The notes beneath the pieces are model-generated. The model was not told where the DNA came from. It did no database searches and worked only from the letters and a program-made list of their open reading frames with translations. Positions 17,356 through 27,663 of a DNA stretch of 64,000 nucleotides are shown one piece after another (positions within the stretch are counted from its first letter, which is position 1; the number at the start of each line of letters is the position of its first letter). The stretch lies in assembly GCA_001464425.1 (NCBI GenBank), contig LNEK01000026.1:224193-288192 (forward strand), written 5' to 3'. The position numbers and the translations under genes were made by a program. This DNA comes from Alphaproteobacteria bacterium Ga0077535 (GTDB lineage Bacteria; Pseudomonadota; Alphaproteobacteria; Caulobacterales; Aquidulcibacteraceae).

Positions 17356-19479
17356 TCAGAAACTTCCGCTTAGCTCCAGAATAAACCAAGGCGCGCTGGC
17401 GAACTGGCGTTCGCGCAGGTCGCGGCGCGCGAGCGGGCCGTTGCGATCATCATTGCTGGGATCGCCATCGGTCAGATCGCCGAAGAAGCGGCGGTCGCGG
17501 CGGACTTCGCCATCGAACAAGTTCGCGGCCCAGAGGCGCAGCTTCATGTCGTTCGGCAGCGCTGTCGTTTCGATGAAGAGGTCGACCCACGGGCCTTCCT
17601 GGTTCGTGTCGATCTCGTTGAACCGATAAGCCTGAAACTCGCCTTGCTGTGACGCCGAGATGCCCCACGCGAATTTCCAGCCGGTGATGTCCTGCCGGAA
17701 TTCGATCTCGAACTCGGACTCTGGCGCAAAGGATATGCTGCGGCTGTTGCCTGTCACCGGGTCGGTCACTTCGGTGTCGCGCAAATAGCCTTCAAGGGTG
17801 AGGCGCCCGCCCGGGATGAAGTTGATCGGCGTCGAGAAGTTCACGCCAAGGCGCGTGATCTCGCCGTCGCCGATATTGCCGGGCGCGTCGTAGTAGAAAA
17901 AGTCGTCGTTCGGATCGAGCGGGTCTTGGCCGGGGTTTGGCTCGACAATCGGCACAAGGTCCGCAACATCCGTTAGCTGCTGGTGCGAGAGCGTGAGGCT
18001 GAGCGCGGCGCCGCCCGGAAAGCGGAAGTCCGTGCCGATCTCGCCAATCCACGCGGTCTGCGGACGCAAGTCCGGATTGCCGCCGGAGATCAGCGAATCT
18101 GCGATCGCCGCTGCAGAGGAGAAGTCGCCGAAATTGAGCTGGCCGACATCGCGATACACGCGCAAGCGGATTTGATCATTGCCGCCGAATGTGTGCGAGA
18201 GTTGGACCGAGGGCTTCCAGAACGAAAGCTCCACTTCCTGATCCGTGTCGCCGCTGAAGGTGAGGGTCGACGTCTCCCACGCGAGACGCGTTTCCAATGT
18301 CCAGTTGTCCGCCGGGCGCCAGGTGTGCGAGCCGAAGAATTCCGCGCGCTCTTCTTCGACGAGGATGTTCGAGTTCGGGATCACAAACGGCGTGCCGTTC
18401 TCGACATAGGAAAGCTGCTGATCGAGCGAGTTGAATGCGCCTTCGCCGCCGAACTCGATGCGGTGCTGGGCGTTGAGCGCGCGCGCAAGCGTGGCGCGGA
18501 AGATGGTCTCGCCGCTGTCCTGTTGCACTTCTTGGATGGCGGTCGCGAGAGTCGCCATCGCATCGTCGGCGTACTCGGCGTCTTCTTCGCTCTCGTAGCG
18601 CGCGCGGTTGATGAGCGTGACGAGGCCGAGTGACCACGGGCCGAAGTCGCGGTCGTAATTCATGCCAAGTTCGAAGCCGCGCTGCTGCTCTTCGAACACG
18701 GTGTAAAGATCGCTCAGCGGTGTCGCGATCGGACTGGTGCGAATGAAATCGCTATCGGCGTGGAAGCGCCAGGCGTTGAGTGAGCCGTTGGCGCTGAGGC
18801 GCCCGCCTGCAAGCGGGAAGGCGATGTTGCCGGTGAGGCCGGCTTCGCGGAAATCGCGCGGGGATGGTGTGCTGATGTCTTCAAGGTGGACGCCCGATCC
18901 ATCGGTGATGCGCCGCCAGCCGGGGAGGTCGCGATACTGGCTGAAGATCGAGCCGCCGATGCCGAACTCAACGTTGCCATTGCGGCCGCTGTAGGAGAGT
19001 TCGCCCCGCGGCGCCGCGACATCGCGCGAGGTGACTTCAAAGCCCGCTTCCCAAAGTCCGCTGCCGGCGCTTGCGGTGCGCACGATGTTGAGCAGTGTCG
19101 ATTGGCCCGACGCATCGCCGGCGACTTCGCCGCCGCGCAAAATTTCGATGCGTACGACTTGGTTCGCGGGAATGCGCGAGAGGATGCCTTCGAGCGATTG
19201 GCTCTTCGTGCTTGGGCGAATGCCGTCGATCAGCAGGTTGCCGACAGCGCCGGAGAAGCCGCGCCGATCATCGCCGCCATCGAGTGTGAAGCCCGGCGTC
19301 TGGCGCACCATGTCGAGCGCGTTCGACGGATTGTATTGCGCGAAGTAGGCGGCGTCGTAGCCGACGCGATCGCCGTTCGTGGCGGCTGGCGTCGCTGCGG
19401 TGGTTTCCGGCGGCGTGTCCGCTTCGGCGTACGCCACGCCCGTCAGCGCGAGCGCCGACACCATCATACGTCCCAGCAT
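17356..19479 (-). CDS. TonB-dependent outer-membrane receptor
   Basis: 707-residue receptor for energised uptake across the outer membrane. A signal peptide (MLGRMMVSALALTGVAYAEA) is followed by the plug (residues about 40-150: ALDMVRQTPGFTLDGG, then NLLIDGIRPSTKSQSLEGIL and IPANQVVRIEILRGG) and a 22-strand barrel region ending in Phe (FILELSGSF), as outer-membrane proteins do. There is no N-terminal carboxypeptidase-like or secretin domain. A good ribosome site (GGGAGGGGAG) precedes the ATG. Ligand not recognisable; no TonB or periplasmic binding partner lies beside it. Confidence 0.88.
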   Translation of the reverse strand: MLGRMMVSALALTGVAYAEADTPPETTAATPAATNGDRVGYDAAYFAQYNPSNALDMVRQTPGFTLDGGDDRRGFSGAVGNLLIDGIRPSTKSQSLEGILSRIPANQVVRIEILRGGEVAGDASGQSTLLNIVRTASAGSGLWEAGFEVTSRDVAAPRGELSYSGRNGNVEFGIGGSIFSQYRDLPGWRRITDGSGVHLEDISTPSPRDFREAGLTGNIAFPLAGGRLSANGSLNAWRFHADSDFIRTSPIATPLSDLYTVFEEQQRGFELGMNYDRDFGPWSLGLVTLINRARYESEEDAEYADDAMATLATAIQEVQQDSGETIFRATLARALNAQHRIEFGGEGAFNSLDQQLSYVENGTPFVIPNSNILVEEERAEFFGSHTWRPADNWTLETRLAWETSTLTFSGDTDQEVELSFWKPSVQLSHTFGGNDQIRLRVYRDVGQLNFGDFSSAAAIADSLISGGNPDLRPQTAWIGEIGTDFRFPGGAALSLTLSHQQLTDVADLVPIVEPNPGQDPLDPNDDFFYYDAPGNIGDGEITRLGVNFSTPINFIPGGRLTLEGYLRDTEVTDPVTGNSRSISFAPESEFEIEFRQDITGWKFAWGISASQQGEFQAYRFNEIDTNQEGPWVDLFIETTALPNDMKLRLWAANLFDGEVRRDRRFFGDLTDGDPSNDDRNGPLARRDLRERQFASAPWFILELSGSF

Positions 19480-19655
19480 TTTCTCTCCCCTCCCGTCGCC
19501 GTCTCCCGCGGCTTCGGCACGCCCGCATAAGCGGGGCTGCTTGTTTCAAGATGATTGCAGCGCCTGAAACAGACGCGAGACGTGGGGGCTTTTTCTGGGC
19601 CGATAGCAGTGGCTTGCGACGAAGGGCCGAGCGGGTGCGACGATCTGAAAACGAA

Positions 19656-19685
19656 AACGCCGCCGAGGCGGACCTCGGCGGCGTT
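19656..19685 (-). terminator. Terminator of the 27-residue basic gene
   Basis: Thirteen-base arms AACGCCGCCGAGG and CCTCGGCGGCGTT around a CGGA loop. On the minus strand it is followed by TTTTCGTTTTC, so it is oriented to end the small gene 23 bases upstream. Confidence 0.8.
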
Positions 19686-19708
19686 CCGTATTCCAAGAGA
19701 GAAGAAGC

Positions 19709-19792
19709 TTACTTCTTCTTGCCAGCCGGCTTCTTGGCTTTCGCCTTCGAAGCGGACTTGGCGACCTTCGCGGTCTTCTTTTTCGCAGCCAT
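19709..19792 (-). CDS. 27-residue lysine/alanine-rich basic protein
   Basis: Tiny gene (27 codons plus TAA). The product starts MAAKKKTAKVAKSASK and holds 12 lysines and 8 alanines, no acidic residues, and ends in three lysines. The pattern is like histone H1 tails or the C-terminal tails of some bacterial nucleoid proteins, so binding to DNA or RNA is plausible. The reality of the gene is supported by GGGGAGGT seven bases before the ATG and by a strong terminator just behind. It lies between tldD and the TonB receptor, both also on the minus strand, with a gap of 77 bases to tldD. Confidence 0.75.
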   Translation of the reverse strand: MAAKKKTAKVAKSASKAKAKKPAGKKK

Positions 19793-19869
19793 AGTATCAA
19801 CCTCCCCAGACATTGGGATGAACACAGTCTCTGCGTCGATTCTCTAAATTGTAAATCCGCGCCGACGAA

Positions 19870-21294
19870 CTAGCCGCCGCCAACGGTCAGTCCTTGGATG
19901 TAGAGTGTCGGCTGGCCCACACCCACTGGCACGCTCTGTCCGGCCTTGCCGCACGTGCCGACGCCTTCATCCAATTTGAGATCGTTGCCGATCATCGTCA
20001 CGCGCGTGAGTGCGCTCGGACCATCGCCGATCAATGTCGCGCCTTTGATCGGCGCTTTGATCTTTCCATCTTCGACGAGGTACGCCTCGGTGCATTGGAA
20101 AACGAACTTGCCGGACGTGATGTCGACCTGTCCGCCTCCGAAATTAACCGCGTAAACACCGCGCTTCAGCGAGCGCAGGATCTCTTCGGGGTCTTTATCG
20201 CCGGCGGTCATGAAGGTGTTCGACATGCGCGGCATTGGCCGATGCGCGTAGCTTTCGCGCCGGCCTGAACCTGTCGGCGCCACGCCGGTGAGGCGCGCGT
20301 TCATCCGATCCTGCAGGTAGCCTTTCAGGATGCCGTCTTCGATCAGCACGGTGCGCTGTGTGGGCGTGCCTTCGTCATCGATGGTGAGCGAGCCGCGGCG
20401 ATTTTCGAGCGTGCCGTCATCCACAACTGTAACACCGGGCGCCGCGACACGTTGGCCGACCATGCCGGAGAACGCGCTGGTGCCTTTGCGGTTGAAGTCG
20501 CCTTCGAGCCCATGGCCGACCGCTTCGTGCAGCAGCACGCCGGGCCAGCCTGGGCCGAGCACCACGTCCATCTCGCCCGCCGGAGCGGGGATCGCGTCGA
20601 GGTTCACGAGCGCGATGCGCAGCGCTTCGTCCGCCAGCGCCTTCCAGCGCTCGGGGGCGATGAAAACTTCATACGGCTCGCGCCCACCTGCGCCGGCAGA
20701 GCCGGACTCGCGGCGGCCATCGCGCTCGACAGTGATGGAGACGTTCACCCGCACTAGCGGTCTGTGGTCGGTCAGCTGCGCGCCATCGGGGCGCAGAATG
20801 GTAAGTCCACGGCGGGCGCCGGCGAGGGTGGCGGCCACTTGCACCACGCGCGGGTCCTTGGCGCGGCAATAGGCGTCGATCTCGGCCAGAAGGTCGGTCT
20901 TGGCGGTGAAGGACGGCGCTTCGATCGGATCGAAGTCGGCGTAGAGCTGGCGGTTCACCTTAGCCGGGCTCACATCGAGCGTGCCTTGGTGGCCGAGCTT
21001 AACCGCAGAGGCGGCCTCGGCGGCGCGCGCGACGGCGTCGGTTTCCAGAACGCTGGCATGGCCGTAGCCGGCGCGCTCACCTGCCACGACCCGCAGACCA
21101 AAGCCCTGGGTGGCGTCGAACGAGGCGGACTTCAGCCGCCCGTCATCCCAGTAAAAGCTCTCCGTCCGGCTATCCTCGACAAAGAGCTCGCCGTCGTCGG
21201 CGCCCCGGGTGGCGTCGGCGAGGATGCGGCGGGCGGCGTCCCAATCCATCTCGGCAGCTTCTTCGGGGTGGGGGGCGCGCTGGCCGTCAGCCAT
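19870..21294 (-). CDS. tldD: Metalloprotease TldD
   Basis: 474-residue subunit of the TldD/TldE (PmbA) heterodimeric zinc protease that degrades unfolded peptides and matures some ribosomal peptides. The metal motif HExxxH is seen as HEAVGHGLEGD, followed by FNRKGTSAFSGMVGQRVA, and the C-terminus ends IQGLTVGGG. These separate TldD from PmbA, which lacks the metal site; pmbA is not in the window. The ATG has CAGGAGAC upstream. Length is usual for the family. Confidence 0.95.
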   Translation of the reverse strand: MADGQRAPHPEEAAEMDWDAARRILADATRGADDGELFVEDSRTESFYWDDGRLKSASFDATQGFGLRVVAGERAGYGHASVLETDAVARAAEAASAVKLGHQGTLDVSPAKVNRQLYADFDPIEAPSFTAKTDLLAEIDAYCRAKDPRVVQVAATLAGARRGLTILRPDGAQLTDHRPLVRVNVSITVERDGRRESGSAGAGGREPYEVFIAPERWKALADEALRIALVNLDAIPAPAGEMDVVLGPGWPGVLLHEAVGHGLEGDFNRKGTSAFSGMVGQRVAAPGVTVVDDGTLENRRGSLTIDDEGTPTQRTVLIEDGILKGYLQDRMNARLTGVAPTGSGRRESYAHRPMPRMSNTFMTAGDKDPEEILRSLKRGVYAVNFGGGQVDITSGKFVFQCTEAYLVEDGKIKAPIKGATLIGDGPSALTRVTMIGNDLKLDEGVGTCGKAGQSVPVGVGQPTLYIQGLTVGGG

Positions 21295-21379
21295 TTATGT
21301 CTCCTGGGTGTGTGTCCGGAGAATATAGGGGGCGAGTCGGGCTGTGGCGTGTCCGAAGATTGGGTTCCGTAGCGTAAAA

Positions 21380-22027
21380 CTACGGTGTTGGCTCATCCAG
21401 CACGGTGGCGAGGTGCGCGCGGCGTGCGCGCGCGAAGCGGGCCAACTCCGCGCTGGCCGGACCCCAATCGGGTTCGATCTGAAGCGACGTCGAGTAATCC
21501 TCGTACGCCCCGCGCAGATCACCCAGAGATTCCCGGGCGATGCCACGGTTGAAATAGGCCTTATGCGGCTCCCGCACGCCCAGCCCGAGCGCCTCGGTCA
21601 AGGAGGCGATAGCTGGCCCATAACGCTGCAGCTGCACCAAGGTCGCGCCGCGGTTCAGGTGCGCCTCGGCGTTGGACGGGTCGAGCGCGATGACGGCGTC
21701 GAAATCACCGACCGCGAGTTCGTTTTGCTGGCGACGCAAATAGGTGACGCCGCGGTTCACCAGAACCTGGATTCGCCCTTCACGGGTAATGCGAGAGTAG
21801 CCCAGGGCGCGGGTGCAGAATTCCACAGTCGCGTCCGAACTGTTGCCGTCGACGACCGCGGCGCCGCAACGGCGCGCATTTGAGTCGTTGCCGATGATGG
21901 TCATGGCGCGCGGATCGCCGCGCGGGTCCTGGGCGTGCGCCATCGTCGCCGCCGCGGCGAGCGCGAGCGTAACGGCAAGCGCCGGCAGGGCGTTTTGAAT
22001 GCGCCTTGGAAGCTCAGCGCGGATCAT
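21380..22027 (-). CDS. Secreted tetratricopeptide-repeat protein
   Basis: 215 residues with a signal peptide (about residues 1-32, ending MAHA-Q). Three TPR units are visible from about residue 75 on: IQVLVNRGVTYLRRQQNELA, AEAHLNRGATLVQLQRYGPA and HKAYFNRGIARESLGDLRGA. A region with two cysteines (RRCGAAV, EFCTRAL) precedes them. It is likely a periplasmic protein-interaction module; partner unknown. It is divergent from the cytochrome oxidase operon, with 127 bases between the two starts, so the promoters face away from each other. Confidence 0.8.
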   Translation of the reverse strand: MIRAELPRRIQNALPALAVTLALAAAATMAHAQDPRGDPRAMTIIGNDSNARRCGAAVVDGNSSDATVEFCTRALGYSRITREGRIQVLVNRGVTYLRRQQNELAVGDFDAVIALDPSNAEAHLNRGATLVQLQRYGPAIASLTEALGLGVREPHKAYFNRGIARESLGDLRGAYEDYSTSLQIEPDWGPASAELARFARARRAHLATVLDEPTP

Positions 22028-22154
22028 GCTAGCTCCCCACTCGTCGAAGACTTACAGAACGGCAAGGCGCGGTCAAAAAGCCGCGCCCGGCGACTATAGG
22101 CGGGGGCGCTGGCGCGCGCCATACCGACCGCTGAATCTCTAGGAGGATCATTGC

Positions 22155-23039
22155 GTGAGGCGAGGGGCTTTGATCGCAGCTTTAACGGCAGGTGCTTTGT
22201 CACTGACAAATAGCGCTTATGCGGCTGTTGGCGCACCGACGCCGCGTGGCATTGACCTGCAGCCGGCGGCTACGCAGGTGATGCGCGAGATCCACGACTT
22301 CCACACCTTTCTGCTGTGGATCATCGTGGCGATCTCCGTATTCGTGCTGGCGCTGCTGCTGTGGGTGATGATCCGCTATAACAAGCGCGCCAATCCGACA
22401 CCGAAGAAATTCACCCACAACATGTTTGTTGAAGTGGTGTGGACGATCGTCCCGGTGATGATCCTGGTGGTTATCGCGTGGAAGTCATTCCCGCTCATCT
22501 ACATGCAAGAGCGCATCCCGGAAGAAGCCGAGCTGACGCTGAAGGTCACCGGCAATTCGTGGTTCTGGACTCTCGAATATCCAGACCAAGGCGTCTCGAT
22601 CGCTGCGAACCTTTTGCCGGAAGACGAAGCGCGCGCTTCGGGCCGCCCATACCTACTGGCCTCGACTGAGCCGCTGCTGGTCCCTGTCGACACGACGGTG
22701 CGTGTGCTCGTGACGTCGAATGACGTGATCCACTCTTTCGCAATGCCGGCCTTCGGCGTGAAAGAGGACGCGATCCAAGGCCGCGTGAACGAAACCTGGT
22801 TCCGCGTTGATCGTCCTGGCGTGTTCTACGGCCAGTGCTCTGAATTGTGCGGCGTGAATCACGCTTACATGCCGGTCGAAATTCACGCGGTCAGCCGCGC
22901 TGAGTGGGAGCAATGGGTCGCCGCACAGGGCGGGACGATCGCTGCCGCAGAGCCCGCGCCCGCCGCGACGACGCCAGCTGAAACGCCGGCCACTGAAACT
23001 GGAACGCCGGCGGCGACGCCCGCACAACCGACGCGCTGA
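22155..23039 (+). CDS. coxB: Cytochrome c oxidase subunit II
   Basis: 294-residue subunit that takes electrons from cytochrome c through the binuclear CuA centre. A signal peptide (to about residue 24) is followed by two membrane helices (FLLWIIVAISVFVLALLLWV and VEVVWTIVPVMILVVIAWKS). CuA ligands Cys228, Cys232, His236 and Met239 are in GQCSELCGVNHAYM, with the earlier His in HSFAMPAFG. The tail is a low-complexity Pro-Ala-Thr linker without a fused cytochrome c domain, so this is an aa3-type rather than caa3-type subunit. Start is GTG after AGGAGGA. First gene of the oxidase operon. Confidence 0.96.
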   Translation: MRRGALIAALTAGALSLTNSAYAAVGAPTPRGIDLQPAATQVMREIHDFHTFLLWIIVAISVFVLALLLWVMIRYNKRANPTPKKFTHNMFVEVVWTIVPVMILVVIAWKSFPLIYMQERIPEEAELTLKVTGNSWFWTLEYPDQGVSIAANLLPEDEARASGRPYLLASTEPLLVPVDTTVRVLVTSNDVIHSFAMPAFGVKEDAIQGRVNETWFRVDRPGVFYGQCSELCGVNHAYMPVEIHAVSRAEWEQWVAAQGGTIAAAEPAPAATTPAETPATETGTPAATPAQPTR

Positions 23040-23056
23040 GATAGAGAGCACCATAG

Positions 23057-24730
<1,674 letters not shown>

Positions 24731-24740
24731 GGCTCTAGTT

Positions 24741-25649
24741 TTGGTTGATGTAACCGCCTCCCACGATCGGCCCAGCAGCGCGAGCGACTACCTCGCGCTG
24801 CTGAAGCCGCGCGTGATGAGCTTGGTGGTGTTCACGGGGTTGGCTGGCTACGTCGCAGCGCCCGGCGCAGGCGATTGGGTCCTCGGCTTTGCCGTGATCC
24901 TGTCGATCGCCATCGCCGCCGGCGCTTCCGGCGCGCTCAATATGTGGTTCGACAGCGATATCGATCTGACCATGACGCGCACGCGGTCGCGGCCGATCCC
25001 ATCGGGCCGCGTCGCGCGCGATGAAGCGCTGACCATGGGGCTGACGCTTTCAGTGTTGGCCGTTGTCACCATGTATCTTGCGGCCGGTTTGCTTGCGGCC
25101 GGCCTGCTGGCGTTCACGATTTTCTTCTACGCCGTCGTTTACACGATGTGGCTGAAGCGGCTGACGCCGCACAATATCGTCATTGGCGGGCTCGCCGGCG
25201 CGCTGCCGCCGGCCATCGCATGGGCGGCAAAGACCGGCTCGCTCACGCTCGATCCGATCATCCTCGTTGCTATCATCTTCATGTGGACGCCGCCGCACTT
25301 CTGGGCGCTGGCGCTGCTGCAAAAGGATGACTACGCCGCCGCCAAAGTGCCGATGCTGCCGGTGACGCACGGCGCGAAGGCGACGCGCCTGCAAATCTTC
25401 GTCTATTCGCTGCTGCTGGCGCCACTGGGGCTGGCGCCGGTGCTCACCGGGCTGGGCGGCGTTGTCTATGGCGCGATCGCTGCGTTCGGCGGCGCCTTCT
25501 TCTTGTACTTGGCGTATCGCGTGCTGCGTTCGCGTGCAGGCGACGGCGATAAGACTATGGATAAGCCGGCGCGCGATCTCTTCGGTTTCTCGATCATCTA
25601 TCTGTTCACGTTGTTCGGCGCGCTTCTGGTCGAGCAGGCGGTCGCATAA
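24741..25649 (+). CDS. ctaB: Protoheme IX farnesyltransferase (heme O synthase)
   Basis: 302-residue membrane enzyme that converts heme b to heme O, precursor of the heme A used by subunit I. The prenyl-diphosphate motif NMWFDSDIDLTMTRTRSRPI is at about residues 71-90, and the second conserved loop YTMWLKRLTPHNIVIGG at about 134. The start appears to be TTG (24741): upstream in the frame no ATG or GTG exists before coxA's stop, and the next start would remove conserved LLKPRVM. The gene begins ten bases after coxA and overlaps the next gene by one base. Confidence 0.94.
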   Translation: MVDVTASHDRPSSASDYLALLKPRVMSLVVFTGLAGYVAAPGAGDWVLGFAVILSIAIAAGASGALNMWFDSDIDLTMTRTRSRPIPSGRVARDEALTMGLTLSVLAVVTMYLAAGLLAAGLLAFTIFFYAVVYTMWLKRLTPHNIVIGGLAGALPPAIAWAAKTGSLTLDPIILVAIIFMWTPPHFWALALLQKDDYAAAKVPMLPVTHGAKATRLQIFVYSLLLAPLGLAPVLTGLGGVVYGAIAAFGGAFFLYLAYRVLRSRAGDGDKTMDKPARDLFGFSIIYLFTLFGALLVEQAVA

Positions 25650-25771
25650 TGACGCCTGACGAACTTGCAGCCCGCAAGCGGCGGAACGTCTGGATCGCGG
25701 TGTCGATCCTGGCGTTCGTCGCGCTTGTGTTCGCGATCACGCTCACGCGCCTTCAGGGAGCTACGCCATGA
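25649..25771 (+). CDS. coxF: Small membrane protein of the oxidase operon (CoxF-like)
   Basis: 40-residue protein, MTPDELAARKRRNVWIAVSI..., with one transmembrane helix (about residues 14-33) and a basic cytoplasmic side. A gene of this size and shape between ctaB and ctaG is common in alphaproteobacterial cytochrome oxidase operons and is often called coxF. Translation is coupled on both sides: its ATG overlaps the ctaB stop (TAATG) and its TGA overlaps the ctaG start (ATGA). Its function is not established; a role in assembly is inferred from position. Confidence 0.75.
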   Translation: MTPDELAARKRRNVWIAVSILAFVALVFAITLTRLQGATP

Positions 25772-26331
25772 GCCAGCCGCCAAACCAGAAGCGCATGGCC
25801 GTAACGGCTGGCGTCGTTGTCGCCACCGTTGTGGGAATGACCGGCCTCGCGTTCGCGGCCGTGCCGCTCTACGACGCGTTTTGCCGGATCACCGGCTATG
25901 GCGGCACCACGCAGGAAGCCACGGCCGCACCTAGCCAAATTCTCGACCGCACCATCGAAGTGCGGTTTGATTCAAACATTGCGCCGGGCCTGCCGATCGA
26001 GTTTTCGCCTCAGCAGATCAGCGAGCATCTGCGCATCGGTGAAACCGGTCTTGCCTTCTACACGGTGCGCAATCTTTCAAACGAGCCCATCGTGGCGCGC
26101 GCGACCTACAACGTCACGCCGCATGTCGCCGGGCTGTACTTCGCCAAGCTCGAATGCTTCTGCTTCCAGGACCGCCTGATCGGGCCGGGGGAAGAGGCCG
26201 AGCTGCCAGTGGTGTTCTTCGTCGATCCGGAAATCGTGAACGACCCCGACACCGCCGACATCGGCACTTTGACGCTTTCCTACACGTTCTTTCGCTCCAC
26301 CGATCCGGCGGCTGCGGATACGGCAAGTTGA
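25768..26331 (+). CDS. ctaG: Cytochrome c oxidase assembly protein CtaG (Cox11)
   Basis: 187-residue copper chaperone that delivers Cu to the CuB site of subunit I. One N-terminal membrane helix (about residues 10-33, VTAGVVVATVVGMTGLAFAA) is followed by the periplasmic beta domain with the CFCF copper motif (LECFCFQDRLIGPGE) and the downstream PVVFFVDPE segment. The order ctaB-coxF-ctaG-coxC is the standard one in the class. Confidence 0.95.
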   Translation: MSQPPNQKRMAVTAGVVVATVVGMTGLAFAAVPLYDAFCRITGYGGTTQEATAAPSQILDRTIEVRFDSNIAPGLPIEFSPQQISEHLRIGETGLAFYTVRNLSNEPIVARATYNVTPHVAGLYFAKLECFCFQDRLIGPGEEAELPVVFFVDPEIVNDPDTADIGTLTLSYTFFRSTDPAAADTAS

Positions 26332-26383
26332 TAATTAGGTCTTAGTCCGGGGTTCGCTCCGGCAACGCGCGACGAGGGATCAA

Positions 26384-27289
26384 ATGGCGCACGGCGAAGT
26401 CAAACACGACTACCACTTGGTGAACCCGAGCCCGTGGCCGTTTGTGGCCTCGGTCGGCGCGCTGGTCGCGGCGATCGGCGCGGTGGTGTTGATGCGCGGC
26501 CTCTCGAGCAACGAGGCCGACTTCTTCTTCGGCAAAGGCCACTGGACGCTCTTCCTGGTTGGCATGGGCATCCTCGTCATCACCTGCATCGGCTGGTGGG
26601 GCGATGTGATCAAGGAAAGCCGCGCGGGCGATCACACGCCGGTCGTTGATATCGGCCTGCGTTACGGGATGATCTTGTTCATCGCTTCGGAAGTGATGTT
26701 CTTCGTCGCCTGGTTCTGGGTCTTCTTCGAGATGGCGATCTTCCACGGCCACCGCGCCGATTGGGTGGTGCCGACGTGGGACGAAGCCACCGCGCAAGCT
26801 TGGGCCAACTGGCCGCCGCCACACGTGGAGACATTCGATCCCTTCCACCTGCCGCTCATCAACACGCTCATCCTGCTGCTCTCCGGCACGACGGTGACGT
26901 GGGCGCACCATGCGCTCCAAACCGGCGATCGCGCCGGCGCGCGCCTTGGCCTCATCCTCACTGTGTTGCTCGGCATCTTGTTCAGCTGGGTGCAGTTCGC
27001 CGTCGAATATCCGATCGCTGGGTTCGCTTTCGGCAATCCTGACGGCGTGGGCAACGCCACCGTTTATGGCGCGTCGTTCTTCATGGCGACGGGCTTCCAC
27101 GGCTTCCATGTCATCATCGGCACGATCTTCCTCGCGGTTTGCCTATTTCGTCTGCTGGCGGGACACTTCACGCCGCAGAAGCATTTCGGCCTCGAAGCCG
27201 CGGCTTGGTATTGGCACTTCGTTGACGTGGTGTGGCTGTTCCTCTTCACCTTCGTCTACGTCATGCCGTACCTGACGATGCAGAATTGA
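26384..27289 (+). CDS. coxC: Cytochrome c oxidase subunit III
   Basis: 301-residue membrane subunit with seven predicted helices that stabilises the catalytic core. Typical stretches: YHLVNPSPWPFVASVGALVA at the N-terminus, GMILFIASEVMFFVAWFWVF (with the conserved Glu in the membrane), TVTWAHHALQTGDR, and the end YWHFVDVVWLFLFTFVYV. It starts 52 bases after ctaG and continues the operon. Confidence 0.96.
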   Translation: MAHGEVKHDYHLVNPSPWPFVASVGALVAAIGAVVLMRGLSSNEADFFFGKGHWTLFLVGMGILVITCIGWWGDVIKESRAGDHTPVVDIGLRYGMILFIASEVMFFVAWFWVFFEMAIFHGHRADWVVPTWDEATAQAWANWPPPHVETFDPFHLPLINTLILLLSGTTVTWAHHALQTGDRAGARLGLILTVLLGILFSWVQFAVEYPIAGFAFGNPDGVGNATVYGASFFMATGFHGFHVIIGTIFLAVCLFRLLAGHFTPQKHFGLEAAAWYWHFVDVVWLFLFTFVYVMPYLTMQN

Positions 27290-27294
27290 ACTTG

Positions 27295-27663
27295 ATGACG
27301 GCGCGTCCGTCCGCATGGGCGGCGGGGCTTAAGCTCCGCTGCCCGCAATGCGGAAAGGGCGAGGTCTTTCAAGGGTACCTGAAGTTTCGCGATACCTGCC
27401 GCGCCTGCGGCGCTGACTTTAAAGCCGCGGACGCAGGCGATGGGCCGGCCGTGTTCGTGATCCTGATTGTCGGCGCCATCGTCGCGCCGTTGCTCATTGT
27501 TCTGCAGCACGGGCTTGATCTGCCTGGCTGGCTGGCGCTTACGCTCACTTTGCTTGCCGCGGTCGTGCTGTCCCTTGCGCTGCTGCCGCCGTTCAAGTCC
27601 GTGCTGTTTGCCTTTCAGTGGAAGCACAAGGCGCGCGAAGCGACCTCGGACGACATAGAATGA
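27295..27663 (+). CDS. DUF983 family membrane protein
   Basis: 122-residue protein. An N-terminal zinc-ribbon-like region with two CxxC pairs (LRCPQCGKG and CRACG) is followed by two membrane helices (FVILIVGAIVAPLLIVLQ, ALTLTLLAAVVLSLALL). DUF983 genes are regularly found between coxC and surf1 in Alphaproteobacteria, which suggests a part in oxidase biogenesis, but the biochemical role is unknown. The ATG at 27295 is used; a longer frame would overlap coxC. Its stop overlaps the surf1 start (ATGA). Confidence 0.88.
   Translation: MTARPSAWAAGLKLRCPQCGKGEVFQGYLKFRDTCRACGADFKAADAGDGPAVFVILIVGAIVAPLLIVLQHGLDLPGWLALTLTLLAAVVLSLALLPPFKSVLFAFQWKHKAREATSDDIE

Noticed and set aside
15925..19479. 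Integrative conjugative element suggested by the VirD4-like gene and TonB receptor
   Set aside because: No integrase, relaxase, VirB gene, tRNA or direct repeat was found around them, and both genes match the composition of their neighbours.
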